Positions 39,052 to 50,876 are shown, counted from the first letter of the stretch. The stretch is DNA of 64,000 bases from Cognatiluteimonas lumbrici (GCF_006476065.1 NZ_ML636798.1:2120207-2184206); one strand, 5' to 3'. Numbers and translations are program-made. Notes: generated by a model from the letters alone, not told the origin.

Positions 39052-39584
39052 TGCGATGCTTCTCCGGTGTGTTCGCGCATCCGCTCCAGGGCGCGCGCGA
39101 CCAGCGACTTCGACCAGCTCTCGCTGCGCCCGAAGCGCCGGCCCAGCTCGGCGTGGGTCCAGCCTTCGACCTGGTGCAGCCACAGGACGGTACGCACCAG
39201 GGGCGGCAATCGTCGCAACACCGCGTCGGCCTCGGCGTGTTGCTCGGGGCCGGGGCCGGGCTCCGGCCATTCCCGGTCGCCCGCGTCCTCCAGCCGGCCC
39301 TGCCGCCGGAACAGGTCCACCGCGGCGTTCGCGACCACGCGCTTCAGCCATGGCCGCAGCGGGCGGTCCGCCTGCAGCCCGCCGATGAAGCGGACCATGC
39401 GCAGGAACGCCTCCTGGGTCAGGTCCTCGGCGGTCGCGGCGTTGCCGGTCAGGCGCAGCGCGAGTCCGTGGACGGCGGGAGCATGGCGTCGGTAGAGCAG
39501 GGCGAACGCCTGTTCGTCGCCCCAGCGAGCGCGCCGCAGCAGCTGCGGTTCGTCGTCCGTGGCGTGGGTGGCGACAGTGTCCAT
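39048..39584 (-). CDS. ECF-type RNA polymerase sigma factor
   Basis: 178 residues. Region 2 (Phe-Ala-Leu-Leu-Tyr-Arg-Arg-His and Ala-Glu-Asp-Leu-Thr-Gln-Glu-Ala-Phe-Leu-Arg) and region 4 (Leu-Pro-Pro-Leu-Val-Arg-Thr-Val-Leu-Trp-Leu, then Thr-His-Ala-Glu-Leu-Gly-Arg-Arg-Phe) are clear. No extra regions 1 or 3. It lies 44 nt after murU on the same strand, so it may be read with amgK-murU or from its own promoter. A perfect inverted repeat sits directly before the ATG. Confidence 0.9.
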   Translation of the reverse strand: MDTVATHATDDEPQLLRRARWGDEQAFALLYRRHAPAVHGLALRLTGNAATAEDLTQEAFLRMVRFIGGLQADRPLRPWLKRVVANAAVDLFRRQGRLEDAGDREWPEPGPGPEQHAEADAVLRRLPPLVRTVLWLHQVEGWTHAELGRRFGRSESWSKSLVARALERMREHTGEASQ

Positions 39585-39586
39585 GT

Positions 39587-39602
39587 CCCGGATACGTCCG
39601 GG
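39587..39602 (-). promoter_or_regulatory. Inverted repeat at the sigma factor start
   Basis: CCCGGA-TACG-TCCGGG, perfect 6-bp arms with a 4-nt loop, ends 2 nt before the sigma factor ATG. On the minus strand CGTATC within it lies 6 nt before the ATG, a position and sequence compatible with an ECF-type -10, with GCGACG about 17 nt further upstream. It could be an autoregulatory promoter, an operator, or an mRNA hairpin. Confidence 0.4.
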
Positions 39603-39628
39603 GCGCGCGAATCGTCGCAGGCGACGGC

Positions 39629-40333
39629 TCACGCCAGCAGCGCGTCGAGCTCGGCCAGGCGCTGCGGGGTGCCGACGTCGGTCCAGCGTCCGCGATGGTG
39701 CTCGCCGCTGACCGCGCCGCGTGCGATCGCCGCGCGCAGCAGCGGCGCGATCGGGAAGCGCGGCGGCACCGCGTCGGCGCCGGCGCGCGCGCCGATGACT
39801 TCGCGCCAGCCGTCGAACAGCGCGCGGCGGTAGACCCCGATGCCGGAGAAGGTCAGCCGCGGCGTCCCTTCCGCGGACACGCTGCCGTCCGCGGCCAGCA
39901 CGAAGTCGCCGCCGGGGTGGTGCGCCGGGTTCTCCACCAGCACCAGGTGGGCGGCGCCCCGCGGCGCGGGCAGGGTGCCGAGCGGGTGGTCGCACCAGAT
40001 GTCGCCGTTGATCGCCAGGAACGGCACGTCGTCGTCGCCGCACAGCACCGGCAGCGCGTTGTGCATGCCGCCCCCGGTCTCGAGCGGCACCTCGCCCTCG
40101 TGCAGGAAATGCAGCTTCAGGCCCCAGCGGCTGCCGTCGCCCAGCGCCTGCGGGAACTGCGCCGCGAGCCAGCTCGTGTTGAGTACCACCTCGCGCACGC
40201 CGATCGCGGCCAGCCGCTCGAGGTGCCATTCCACCAGCGGCTTGCCGCCCGCGCGCAGCAGCGGCTTGGGCGTGCTGTCGGTCAGCGGGCGCATGCGTTC
40301 GCCCAGGCCCGCGGCGAAGACCAGCGCCTTCAT
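39629..40333 (-). CDS. murU: MurNAc-1-phosphate uridylyltransferase MurU
   Basis: 234 residues. Nucleotidyltransferase with Ala-Ala-Gly-Leu-Gly-Glu-Arg-Met-Arg-Pro-Leu-Thr, Lys-Pro-Leu, Glu-Thr-Gly-Gly-Gly and Asn-Gly-Asp. It makes UDP-MurNAc from MurNAc-1-P in the recycling route first described in Pseudomonas, which bypasses MurA. amgK, the kinase of the same route, overlaps it by 4 nt, which makes this assignment firmer than family membership alone. Confidence 0.9.
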   Translation of the reverse strand: MKALVFAAGLGERMRPLTDSTPKPLLRAGGKPLVEWHLERLAAIGVREVVLNTSWLAAQFPQALGDGSRWGLKLHFLHEGEVPLETGGGMHNALPVLCGDDDVPFLAINGDIWCDHPLGTLPAPRGAAHLVLVENPAHHPGGDFVLAADGSVSAEGTPRLTFSGIGVYRRALFDGWREVIGARAGADAVPPRFPIAPLLRAAIARGAVSGEHHRGRWTDVGTPQRLAELDALLA

Positions 40334-41343
40334 GCAGTCCCGGCCTGCGCCGCCATCGCCGGCTTCACGGTGTGCTCGATCAGCTCCTGCAGCGGCGCGA
40401 GTCCCGGGTGGCGCGGCACCACGGCGTCGAGGTAGGCGAAGAAGCGCGGCACGTCCGCCAGGTACTTCGACTTGCCGTCGCGATGGTGCAGGCGCGCGAA
40501 GATGCCGATCACCTTGAGGTGGCGCTGCACGCCGATCCAGTCGGCGTCGCGCAGGAAGCGCTCCAGGTCCGGGACCGGTAGCCCGGCGTCGGCGGCGCGC
40601 GCGTGGTAGCGCGCCAGCCATCCGCGCACGCGATCCCCGGGCCACGACAGGAACGCATCCTTGAACAGGCTCAGCGGGTCGTAGGCGATCGGCCCGACCA
40701 CCGCGTCCTGGAAATCGAGCACCGCGAGCGTGTCGCCGGCGGGCATCAGGTTGCGCGGCATGAAGTCGCGGTGCACCAGCACCCGCGGCTGTGCCAAGGC
40801 GGCGTCGAGCAGGCGCCGGTACACCAGGTCGAGCGTGTCCAGCATGCCGCAGGCCGGCGCCAGGCCGAGGTGGCGCCCGAGGAACCACTCGTCGAACAGC
40901 CGCAGTTCGCGGGCCAACAGGGCTTCGTCGTATGCCGGCAGGCCGGCCGGGGGTTCGATCGCCTGCAGGCGCAGCAGCTGGTCGACCGCGGCGTCGAACC
41001 AGCGGTCGGCGTTGGCCTCGTCCACGACCTGCAGCAGGGTTTGCGCGCCCAGGTCCTCCAGCAGCAGGAAGCCGGCCTCGACGTCGCGGGCGAGCACCCG
41101 CGGGACGCGCACGCCGCCCGCCTCGAGCAGGTCGCGGATCGCCAGCCACGGGCGCACGTCCTCGCGATCCGGCGGCGAGTCCATCACGATCCGCGAGGGC
41201 CCGGCGCCGGTGCTGCGCCAGTAGCTGCGGAAGCCGGCGTCCACGGAGGCGCGGTCGAGCGTCGCCCCCGGGTCGCCGAGGGCCGCGCGCGCCCAGCGGA
41301 GTCGGTCCTCGTCGCGGGCGGCGGGGCTGGGATCGTTGGCCAT
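40330..41343 (-). CDS. amgK: N-acetylmuramate/GlcNAc kinase AmgK
   Basis: 337 residues. Aminoglycoside phosphotransferase-like kinase with Val-His-Arg-Asp-Phe-Met-Pro-Arg-Asn-Leu-Met and Val-Leu-Asp-Phe-Gln-Asp-Ala. It phosphorylates MurNAc at the anomeric position. Start ATG at 41343. It sits 20 nt after the M20 peptidase and is coupled to murU, so all three probably share one message. Confidence 0.9.
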   Translation of the reverse strand: MANDPSPAARDEDRLRWARAALGDPGATLDRASVDAGFRSYWRSTGAGPSRIVMDSPPDREDVRPWLAIRDLLEAGGVRVPRVLARDVEAGFLLLEDLGAQTLLQVVDEANADRWFDAAVDQLLRLQAIEPPAGLPAYDEALLARELRLFDEWFLGRHLGLAPACGMLDTLDLVYRRLLDAALAQPRVLVHRDFMPRNLMPAGDTLAVLDFQDAVVGPIAYDPLSLFKDAFLSWPGDRVRGWLARYHARAADAGLPVPDLERFLRDADWIGVQRHLKVIGIFARLHHRDGKSKYLADVPRFFAYLDAVVPRHPGLAPLQELIEHTVKPAMAAQAGTA

Positions 41344-41363
41344 GGGCGACCGCCGTGCGCGGA

Positions 41364-42827
<1,464 letters not shown>

Positions 42828-42855
42828 GGCGGACCTCGGTATGCGTCGGCGTCCC

Positions 42856-42861
42856 ATTCTA
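42856..42861 (-). promoter_or_regulatory. Putative -10 box of the M20-amgK-murU unit
   Basis: On the minus strand TAGAAT lies 28 nt before the M20 peptidase ATG, giving a leader of about 22 nt. The -35 is weak. The rest of the 201-nt gap between 42828 and 43028 holds the comEA leader and no other recognisable feature. Confidence 0.4.
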
Positions 42862-43028
42862 CTGCGGCCGCGGTGTAGGACTTTTCCCACCCGCAGTCGC
42901 GGAGTTCCCCGGCTCCCCCCGGGCATGACCGGCGATACGTTGCCTCCATGGCCATGGAGAGACTGGCTCCACCGGGCGGCAGCGACCGCCAGGGAACGGA
43001 AGCCACACATCATCCAGGGAGATTCGCC

Positions 43029-43358
43029 ATGAAGCATTTCACCAATGCCGTCCGCCTGCTGTCGCTCGGCCTGCTGCTGGCCCTCGGGCTGGGTGCCGCG
43101 CCCGCGGCCCAGGCCACCGACAAGGTGGACATCAACAGCGCCGACGCCGCCGAGATCGACGCCGCGCTCGTCAACGTCGGCCGCGAGAAGGCCGAGGCCA
43201 TCGTCGCCTACCGCAAGGCCCACGGCCGCTTCGAGAGCGCCGAGCAGCTGGCGCTGGTCAAGGGCATCGGGCTGCGCACGGTCGAGAAGAACCGCGACCG
43301 CATCTCGCTCGGCAGCGCGCCGGCGCGCAAGCCGTCGACCAAGTCGCGATCGAAGTAG
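43029..43358 (+). CDS. ComEA-like helix-hairpin-helix protein
   Basis: 109 residues. Signal peptide ending Ala-Gln-Ala (about 30), then two helix-hairpin-helix motifs (Ile-Asn-Ser-Ala-Asp-Ala-Ala-Glu-Ile, Val-Lys-Gly-Ile-Gly-Leu-Arg-Thr-Val-Glu) that bind DNA without sequence preference, and a basic Lys/Arg/Ser tail. Periplasmic ComEA draws DNA through the outer membrane in natural transformation, with retraction by PilT. A GGGAG site precedes the ATG. Confidence 0.88.
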   Translation: MKHFTNAVRLLSLGLLLALGLGAAPAAQATDKVDINSADAAEIDAALVNVGREKAEAIVAYRKAHGRFESAEQLALVKGIGLRTVEKNRDRISLGSAPARKPSTKSRSK

Positions 43359-43386
43359 ATGCGCGCGGCATAGGCGCGAGCCGTGG

Positions 43387-43440
43387 CCATGCAGGGACGC
43401 ATGGTCCGCAGCGGGGCAGGAGCCCCGGCTGGAACGGCAG
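43387..43440. repeat. Small palindromes after comEA
   Basis: CCATGC-6 nt-GCATGG (43387-43404) is a perfect inverted repeat, and GGGGC-AGGA-GCCCC lies about 12 nt further on. The motif CAGGGA followed by (C/T)G(C/T)A occurs twice in the 165-nt gap. There is no T tract, so it is not a typical terminator. It may be a dispersed intergenic repeat; only one copy is inside the window. Confidence 0.35.
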
Positions 43441-43511
43441 GAAGCCGATACAGGGATGTAGCCGCCGGCAGTGCAGGACGCGCTGCTGGCGGCGACTTGC
43501 GCGTGGCACGC

Positions 43512-43517
43512 TAGACT
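43512..43517 (+). promoter_or_regulatory. Putative -10 box of the HutD-like gene (leaderless)
   Basis: TAGACT ends 6 nt before the ATG at 43524 and there is no Shine-Dalgarno. Same layout as queE, pdxH and algH. Confidence 0.45.
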
Positions 43518-43523
43518 GCCCGC

Positions 43524-44114
43524 ATGCCTTCGCCACGCATCCTTCCCGCCGCCGAGTACCGCCGCGAGCGCTGGAAGAACGGGGCAGGCTGGACCCGGCA
43601 GATCCATGCCGAGCCCCGCGCCGATGGCGGCGAGGGTTGGGACTGGCGGCTGTCGATCGCCGAGATCGAAGAGGACGCTCCGTTTTCCGCGTTTCCGGGC
43701 GTCGAGCGCGAGCTGGTGCTGCTCGAGGGCAACGGCATGCGCCTGCGCTTCGAAGACGGCGAGGTGCATGAGTTGCAGCCCCCGCACGGGCGCCTGCGTT
43801 TCGCGGGGGAACGCGCGCTGGTCGGGGAGCTGGTGGACGGCCCCACCCGCGACTTCAACCTGATGTGGCGGCGCGAGAGCGTGGACGCGCAGCTATGGCA
43901 TCGGCCCCTGGTGGGCTCGATGGCGGTGTTCGTCGCCCCGGGGGAGACCTGGGCCGTGCACGTGCTGGCCGGCGGCGCGGCGTTCGAGCGCGAGGACGGC
44001 CAGCCGGTGCTCTCTGCCGGCGACACCGCGTTGCTGGCCTGCGCCGAGCGCCGCAGCTTCCTGCTCGAGGGCGCCGGGGAAGCGTTGCTGGTGCGCGTCT
44101 CGCCGCTGGCCTAG
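43524..44114 (+). CDS. HutD/Ves family protein
   Basis: 196 residues. Cupin-like beta-sandwich of the HutD/Ves group: Trp-Lys-Asn-Gly-Ala-Gly-Trp-Thr-Arg-Gln-Ile near the N-terminus, Trp-Arg-Leu-Ser-Ile-Ala-Glu-Ile, and Phe-Asn-Leu-Met near 115. Relatives are linked to histidine use or cold-induced control; the role here is open since no hut genes are nearby. Its 3' end overlaps the convergent Rieske gene by 4 nt. Confidence 0.85.
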   Translation: MPSPRILPAAEYRRERWKNGAGWTRQIHAEPRADGGEGWDWRLSIAEIEEDAPFSAFPGVERELVLLEGNGMRLRFEDGEVHELQPPHGRLRFAGERALVGELVDGPTRDFNLMWRRESVDAQLWHRPLVGSMAVFVAPGETWAVHVLAGGAAFEREDGQPVLSAGDTALLACAERRSFLLEGAGEALLVRVSPLA

Positions 44115-44434
44115 CCGCGGTCGTCGCGGGTCCAGACGGCGCCGTCCTCGACCTTGACCGGGAACTTCACCACCGGCGCGTAGGCCGGCGGGTTGAGCGC
44201 GCGACCGTCGCGCACGTCGAACTTCGAGCCGTGCAGCACGCACTCGATGGTGGCCTCCTCGCCGTCGAAGCAGCCGGCCGACAGCTCGAAGTCCTCGTGG
44301 CTGCAGCGGTCCTCGAGCGCGTAGTAGTCGCCGTCGTGGTTGACCACCACGATCGCCGTGTCGCCGTCCCAGGCCACGGTGGACTCGCCGGGCAGCAGTT
44401 CCGACGTGGCGCAGACGCGGATCCAGTCCTGCAT
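44111..44434 (-). CDS. Rieske [2Fe-2S] protein of the suf cluster
   Basis: 107 residues. Rieske fold with Cys-Ser-His and Cys-Val-Leu-His-Gly as the four cluster ligands. It resembles ferredoxin subunits of ring-hydroxylating oxygenases and small non-haem Rieske proteins of suf operons. It follows the GNAT gene by 2 nt. A role as electron carrier in cluster assembly is inferred from context only. Confidence 0.88.
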   Translation of the reverse strand: MQDWIRVCATSELLPGESTVAWDGDTAIVVVNHDGDYYALEDRCSHEDFELSAGCFDGEEATIECVLHGSKFDVRDGRALNPPAYAPVVKFPVKVEDGAVWTRDDRG

Positions 44435-44436
44435 CG

Positions 44437-44991
44437 CTACAACTCCTTCTCGAGCACCGCGAAGCGGAGGTCGTTGCGCTTCGGCAGGCCGAAGCGGGGG
44501 TCGGTGGCCGGGAAGGGCAGGGTCTCGCCGGTGCGCCGATAGCCGCGCCGTTCGTACCAGGCGATGAGCTCCTCGCGCAGGTCGATCACCGTCATGCGCA
44601 TCCGCGGCAGGCCCCACTCCGCGCGCGCGACACGCTCGGCCTCGGCCAGCACCGCGCGGCCGAGGCCGGCGCCCTGCAGCGCCGGGCGGACGGCGAACAT
44701 GCCGAAATAGCCGGCGTCGCCGCGCGCTTCCACGTGCGCGCAGGCCACGATCCCGCCGTCGCGTTCGGCCAGCAGGATGCGGCTGCGCGGGCGGGCGATG
44801 TCCTCGAGTAGGACCTCGGGCACGATGCGGTTGCCGTCGAGGATGTCGGCCTCGGTGGTCCAGCCGGCGCGGCTGGCCTCGCCGCGGTACGCCGACGTCA
44901 CCAGTTCCACCAGCGCGGGCACGTCGGCGGCGGTGGCGGCGCGGAAGGCGATTGGAGCGGTCACGATCGTCCCCATGGCAGCGGGCCCCAT
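44437..44991 (-). CDS. GNAT family N-acetyltransferase
   Basis: 184 residues from the ATG at 44991, one base after the sufS stop; an ATG at 44976 and a TTG at 45000 are alternatives. Acetyl-CoA loop Arg-Pro-Ala-Leu-Gln-Gly-Ala-Gly-Leu-Gly, then Tyr-Glu-Arg-Arg-Gly-Tyr. Acceptor unknown. It lies inside the suf transcript between sufS and the Rieske gene. Confidence 0.85.
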   Translation of the reverse strand: MGPAAMGTIVTAPIAFRAATAADVPALVELVTSAYRGEASRAGWTTEADILDGNRIVPEVLLEDIARPRSRILLAERDGGIVACAHVEARGDAGYFGMFAVRPALQGAGLGRAVLAEAERVARAEWGLPRMRMTVIDLREELIAWYERRGYRRTGETLPFPATDPRFGLPKRNDLRFAVLEKEL

Positions 44992-44992
44992 G

Positions 44993-46234
44993 TCACGCAA
45001 GCAGTTTGCGCACCTTCTGCAGCGCGGCGATGAAGGCTTCGATCTCCGCGTGCGTGTTGTAGAACGCGAGCGAGGCGCGGCAGGTCGCCGGCACGCCGAA
45101 GAAGTCCATCAGCGGGTGCGCGCAATGGTGCCCGGAACGCACCGCCACGCCTTCCAGGTCGAGCAGGGTGGCGAGGTCGTGCGCGTGCGCGCCCTCGACC
45201 AGGAAAGAGACGACCGCCGCCTTGTCCGGCGCGGTGCCGATGATGCGCAGGCCGTCGACCCGGCGCATCTCTTCCTGCAGGTGCGCGAGCAGCTCGGCCT
45301 CGCGCGCGGCGATCGCAGCCATGCCGATGCCGTCGAGGTAGTCCACCGCGGTGCCCAGGCCGACGTGGCCGGCGATGTTCGGCGTGCCCGCCTCGAACCG
45401 GTGCGGCGGATCGTTGAACACGGTGCCCTCGAAGCTGACCTCGCGGATCATCTCGCCGCCGCCCAGGAACGGCGGCATCGCCTCCAGGTGCTCGCGGCGC
45501 GCCCACAGCGCGCCGGTCCCCGTCGGCCCGCACATCTTGTGGCCGGTCAGCGCGTAGAAGTCGCAGCCGATCGCGGCCACGTCCACGGGCATGTGTGGCA
45601 GCGCCTGCGAACCGTCGACCAGGGTGGCGATGCCGCGCTTGCGCGCCATGCGGCAGATTTCGCGCACCGGGTTGACGGTGCCGAGCACGTTGGACACGTG
45701 CACCACCCCGAGCAGCTTCACGTCCGGGGTCATCGCCGCCTGCAGCGCGTCCAGGTCGAGCGCGCCCTCCGGGGTGATGTCCACGACCCTGACCTCGGCG
45801 CCGGTGCGCGCGGCGACGAGCTGCCACGGCACGATGTTGGCGTGGTGCTCCATGCGCGTGAGCAGGATCGCGTCGCCCGGCCCCAGCCGCGGCAACGCCC
45901 AGGAGTAGGCCACCAGGTTGATGGCGAAGGTGGTGCCGCTGGTCAGCACCAGCTCGTCGGCGCGCACGTTGACGTGCGCCGCGAGCTTGCGGCGCGCGCC
46001 TTCGTAGGCCTCGGTGGCCTCGCTGCCGAGCGCGTGCACGGCGCGGCTGACGTTCGCATTGTGCTCGCGGTAGAAGGCGTCCGTGGCCTCGATCACCGCC
46101 GCCGGCTTCTGCCCGGTGTTGGCGGAATCGAAATAGACCAGCGGCTTGCCGTGGACCGTTCGCCGCAGCAGCGGGAAGTCCTCCCGGACGCGCGCCCAGT
46201 CGATGGCGGGGACCGCAGGCGCGGGGGCGTTCAC
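44993..46234 (-). CDS. sufS: Cysteine desulfurase SufS
   Basis: 413 residues. Class V PLP enzyme: PLP lysine in Thr-Gly-His-Lys-Met-Cys-Gly-Pro, and the catalytic Cys in Ser-Gly-His-His-Cys-Ala-His-Pro-Leu-Met. It supplies persulfide sulphur to SufBCD. It overlaps sufD by 4 nt. No sufE is present between sufS and the end of the cluster in this window, so a sulphur shuttle must be encoded elsewhere or be replaced. Confidence 0.95.
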   Translation of the reverse strand: MNAPAPAVPAIDWARVREDFPLLRRTVHGKPLVYFDSANTGQKPAAVIEATDAFYREHNANVSRAVHALGSEATEAYEGARRKLAAHVNVRADELVLTSGTTFAINLVAYSWALPRLGPGDAILLTRMEHHANIVPWQLVAARTGAEVRVVDITPEGALDLDALQAAMTPDVKLLGVVHVSNVLGTVNPVREICRMARKRGIATLVDGSQALPHMPVDVAAIGCDFYALTGHKMCGPTGTGALWARREHLEAMPPFLGGGEMIREVSFEGTVFNDPPHRFEAGTPNIAGHVGLGTAVDYLDGIGMAAIAAREAELLAHLQEEMRRVDGLRIIGTAPDKAAVVSFLVEGAHAHDLATLLDLEGVAVRSGHHCAHPLMDFFGVPATCRASLAFYNTHAEIEAFIAALQKVRKLLA

Positions 46235-47501
46235 GCCGCCTCCATCGCGGCCAGGGCGGCGTCGAGCGACGCCGTGAGCGCCTCGCGCAGCGCCGGGTCG
46301 TCGACCATCGCCAGCACCTCGCGGCAGAAGGCACGGGTCAGCAGGGTGCGCGCCTCGGCCTCGGGGATCCCGCGCGAGCGCAGGTAGAAGACCGCCGTCG
46401 GGTCCAGCTGGCCGACGGTGGTGCCGTGCGCGGCCTTGACCTCGTCGGCGTGGATCTCCAGCACCGGCTGGCTGTCGATCTCGGCCTGCTCGGACAGCAG
46501 CAGGTTGCGGTTCGAGAGGTTGGCGTCGGTGCCGTCGGCGCCGGCGCGGATGGTGATGCCGCCATGGAAAACGGCGCGGCCGCGGCCGGCGCCGATGCCG
46601 CGCCAGCCGAGCTCGCAGGCCGTGTTCCCGGCGATGTGGTCGATGCCCAGCCGGGTGTCGAGGTGGCGCCTCCCGGTGGCGAGTTCGACGCCGTTGGCCA
46701 GCAGCATCGCGCCTTCGCCCTCGAGGCGGACGTTGAGTTCGTGCCGCGACAGCGCGCCGCCGAGTTCCAGGTCCAGGCGCTGGTAGCGGGCATCGCGCGC
46801 GAGCACCGCGTCGGTGCGGGCGATCACGGTGGCGCGCGCGGATTCGTCCTGTACCCGGTAGTGGTGGAGCACGGCGCCCTGCGCCAGGTGCACGTGGGTC
46901 AGCACGTTGCCGAGGTTGGCGTGTTCGCCGGCGCCCAGGTGGTGTTCGACGATCGTCGCCTCGGCGCCGCGGCGCAGCTCCACCAGGTGGCGGGCGTGGA
47001 CGGCGAGGTCGCCGTCGTCGGCGGCACCTACGAACACCAGGTGCAGCGGCCGGTCCAGGCGCGCGTTCTCCTCCAGCCGCAGCACCACGCCCTCCCGGGC
47101 CAGCGCCGTGTTGAGGCGCGCGAACACCTCGTCCTTCGCCGGGTAGCGGCGTTGCATGAAGTTGCCGGAGCGCGGATCCGGATCGGCCAGTGCCTCGGCC
47201 AGGGTCTGCAGCCGTACCGTCGCCGGCAGCGCGGCGAGGTCGGAGTGCAGCGGGTCGAAGCGGCCGTTGACGAACACCATCCGCGGGGCCGGGATGCCTT
47301 CGAACAGCGCGGCATCGACCACCGGCACGGCTGCCGGTACCGGGGTGAAGCTGCGACGCTCCAGCGCCCGCAGCGAGGTGTACTTCCAGGCCTCGCTGCG
47401 CGACAGCGGCAGGCCGTCGCGCAAGGCCGCGTCCAGCGCCTCACGGCGCCAGCCGGCGTCGTCCCCGAAACCCGCCGCCAGCGACTCGAGCAGGGCAGCC
47501 A

Positions 47502-47502
<1 letters not shown>
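46231..47502 (-). CDS. sufD: Fe-S assembly protein SufD
   Basis: 423 residues. SufBD-family beta-helix core with Leu-Asn-Val-Arg-type strands and the conserved C-terminal His-Gly-Thr-Thr-Val-Gly-Gln-Leu-Asp-Pro and Tyr-Leu-Arg-Ser-Arg-Gly-Ile. Partner of SufB and SufC in the scaffold. Start shares one base with the sufC stop (TGATG). Confidence 0.95.
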
Positions 47503-48266
<764 letters not shown>

Positions 48267-48275
48267 GCTGGTTCC

Positions 48276-49724
<1,449 letters not shown>

Positions 49725-49738
49725 GTCTGGGGAATCCT

Positions 49739-50191
49739 TCAGGCGCCGGCCAGGCGCGCGGGGATGGCCTTGCGCGCGCGGCGCGGGGCCGGCGGCGCGA
49801 GCATCTCGGCGAGGCTGACGGCGCGCAGGGCGTCGGCGACCACGTCGTTGATGCGCAGCCAGTTGGCGCGCACGCCGCACGACGCCTCGATGCCGCAGGT
49901 GCCGTCGTGCAGGCTGCATTCGGTCATGCCGAGCGGGCCTTCCATCGCCTCGACCACCTCGACCAGGCTGATCTCCGCGGGATCGCGCGCCAGCCGATAG
50001 CCGCCGGCGGCGCCGCGGAATCCTTCCACCAGCCCGGCCTGCGCCAGCGGACGCAGCACCTTGGCCACCGTCGGCAGTTCCAGGCCCGCGGCGGTGGCGA
50101 GGTCGGCCGCGCTCAGCACGTCGTCGTGCCGCGCGGCGAGCACGGTCAGGACGACGGTGGCGTAGTCGGTGAGGCGGGTGACGCGGAGCAC
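49739..50191 (-). CDS. Rrf2-family suf regulator (IscR-like)
   Basis: 150 residues. Rrf2 winged helix starting [11 protein letters not shown] and three cysteines in Cys-x6-Cys-x5-Cys (the cluster loop). These features match the regulator that precedes sufBCDS in xanthomonads. The GTG at 50191 is chosen because it matches the family N-terminus; an upstream in-frame start at 50260 adds a non-conserved leader crossing the promoter. It likely represses or tunes the suf operon according to cluster supply. Confidence 0.9.
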   Translation of the reverse strand: MLRVTRLTDYATVVLTVLAARHDDVLSAADLATAAGLELPTVAKVLRPLAQAGLVEGFRGAAGGYRLARDPAEISLVEVVEAMEGPLGMTECSLHDGTCGIEASCGVRANWLRINDVVADALRAVSLAEMLAPPAPRRARKAIPARLAGA

Positions 50192-50224
50192 GCTGGCATC
50201 CGGGAGGTCCGTTTCGGTCCCGAT

Positions 50225-50230
50225 ATCATA
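50225..50230 (-). promoter_or_regulatory. Putative -10 box of the suf operon
   Basis: On the minus strand TATGAT lies 33 nt before the GTG of the regulator, giving a leader of about 27 nt. The block around it (50214-50232) is A/T-rich against the surroundings and is a likely place for the regulator's own operator. The -35 match is weak. Confidence 0.45.
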
Positions 50231-50285
50231 CCAAAATCGTCTGTTTTTGCGTGCCCGCACATGGCCACTTCACGCCGCTTCGGGC

Positions 50286-50291
50286 GACAAT
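50286..50291 (+). promoter_or_regulatory. Putative -10 box of the SET-domain gene
   Basis: GACAAT lies 39 nt before the ATG at 50331, giving a leader of about 33 nt that contains an AGGAAAG ribosome site. Same hexamer as at pdxH. Confidence 0.35.
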
Positions 50292-50330
50292 CCCCGGTTT
50301 CGACCCGTCGTCGTCCCACAGGAAAGCTGA

Positions 50331-50795
50331 ATGGCCCGCAAGATCTCCGCCCGCAAGTCCGACATCCACGGCAACGGCGTGTTCGCCCTGCGCCCGATCG
50401 CCAAGGGCGAGCGGATCATCGAATACAAGGGCAAGCGCCGCACCCACGAGGAGGTGGACGCCGAGGAGAGCGGCGACGTCGAGAGCGGCCACACCTTCCT
50501 GTTCACGCTGGACGAGAACTGGGTCATCGACGCCAACCACGGCGGCAACTCCGCGCGCTGGATCAACACCAGCTGCGAGCCGAACTGCGAGGCGGTGCTT
50601 GAGGAGGACGAGGAAGACCCGCGCCGCTCGAAGGTCTGGATCGAGGCGATCCGGGACATCCGGCCCGGCGAGGAGCTCACCTACGACTACGGCATCACCC
50701 TGGACGAACCGCACACCGCCCGGCTGAAGAAGATCTGGGCCTGCCACTGCGGTTCGCCGAAGTGCCGGGGAACGATGCTGTCGCCGAAGCGGTAG
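50331..50795 (+). CDS. SET-domain protein methyltransferase
   Basis: 154 residues. A single SET domain: Gly-Asn-Gly-Val-Phe-Ala, the pseudoknot motif Ala-Arg-Trp-Ile-Asn-Thr-Ser-Cys-Glu-Pro-Asn-Cys, Glu-Glu-Leu-Thr-Tyr-Asp-Tyr with the catalytic Tyr, and a post-SET cysteine cluster Cys-His-Cys-x4-Cys-Arg-Gly near the end. It is predicted to methylate lysine with SAM; the target is unknown. It is eukaryote-like yet has normal G+C and codon use for the window. Divergent from the suf operon. Confidence 0.9.
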   Translation: MARKISARKSDIHGNGVFALRPIAKGERIIEYKGKRRTHEEVDAEESGDVESGHTFLFTLDENWVIDANHGGNSARWINTSCEPNCEAVLEEDEEDPRRSKVWIEAIRDIRPGEELTYDYGITLDEPHTARLKKIWACHCGSPKCRGTMLSPKR

Positions 50796-50876
50796 CGGAA
50801 GGTTGCAATGACCTATGACAGGCGGCGCCGGGGCCGGCGCCGGCTAGGCTGCGCGCACCCCTCCGGAGTCGGTTCC

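Noticed and set aside
50214..50232. Palindrome-like block GGT...GATATC...ACC as an IscR-type operator
   Set aside because: The outer and inner symmetry axes do not coincide, so it is not a true palindrome. I kept only the -10 call.
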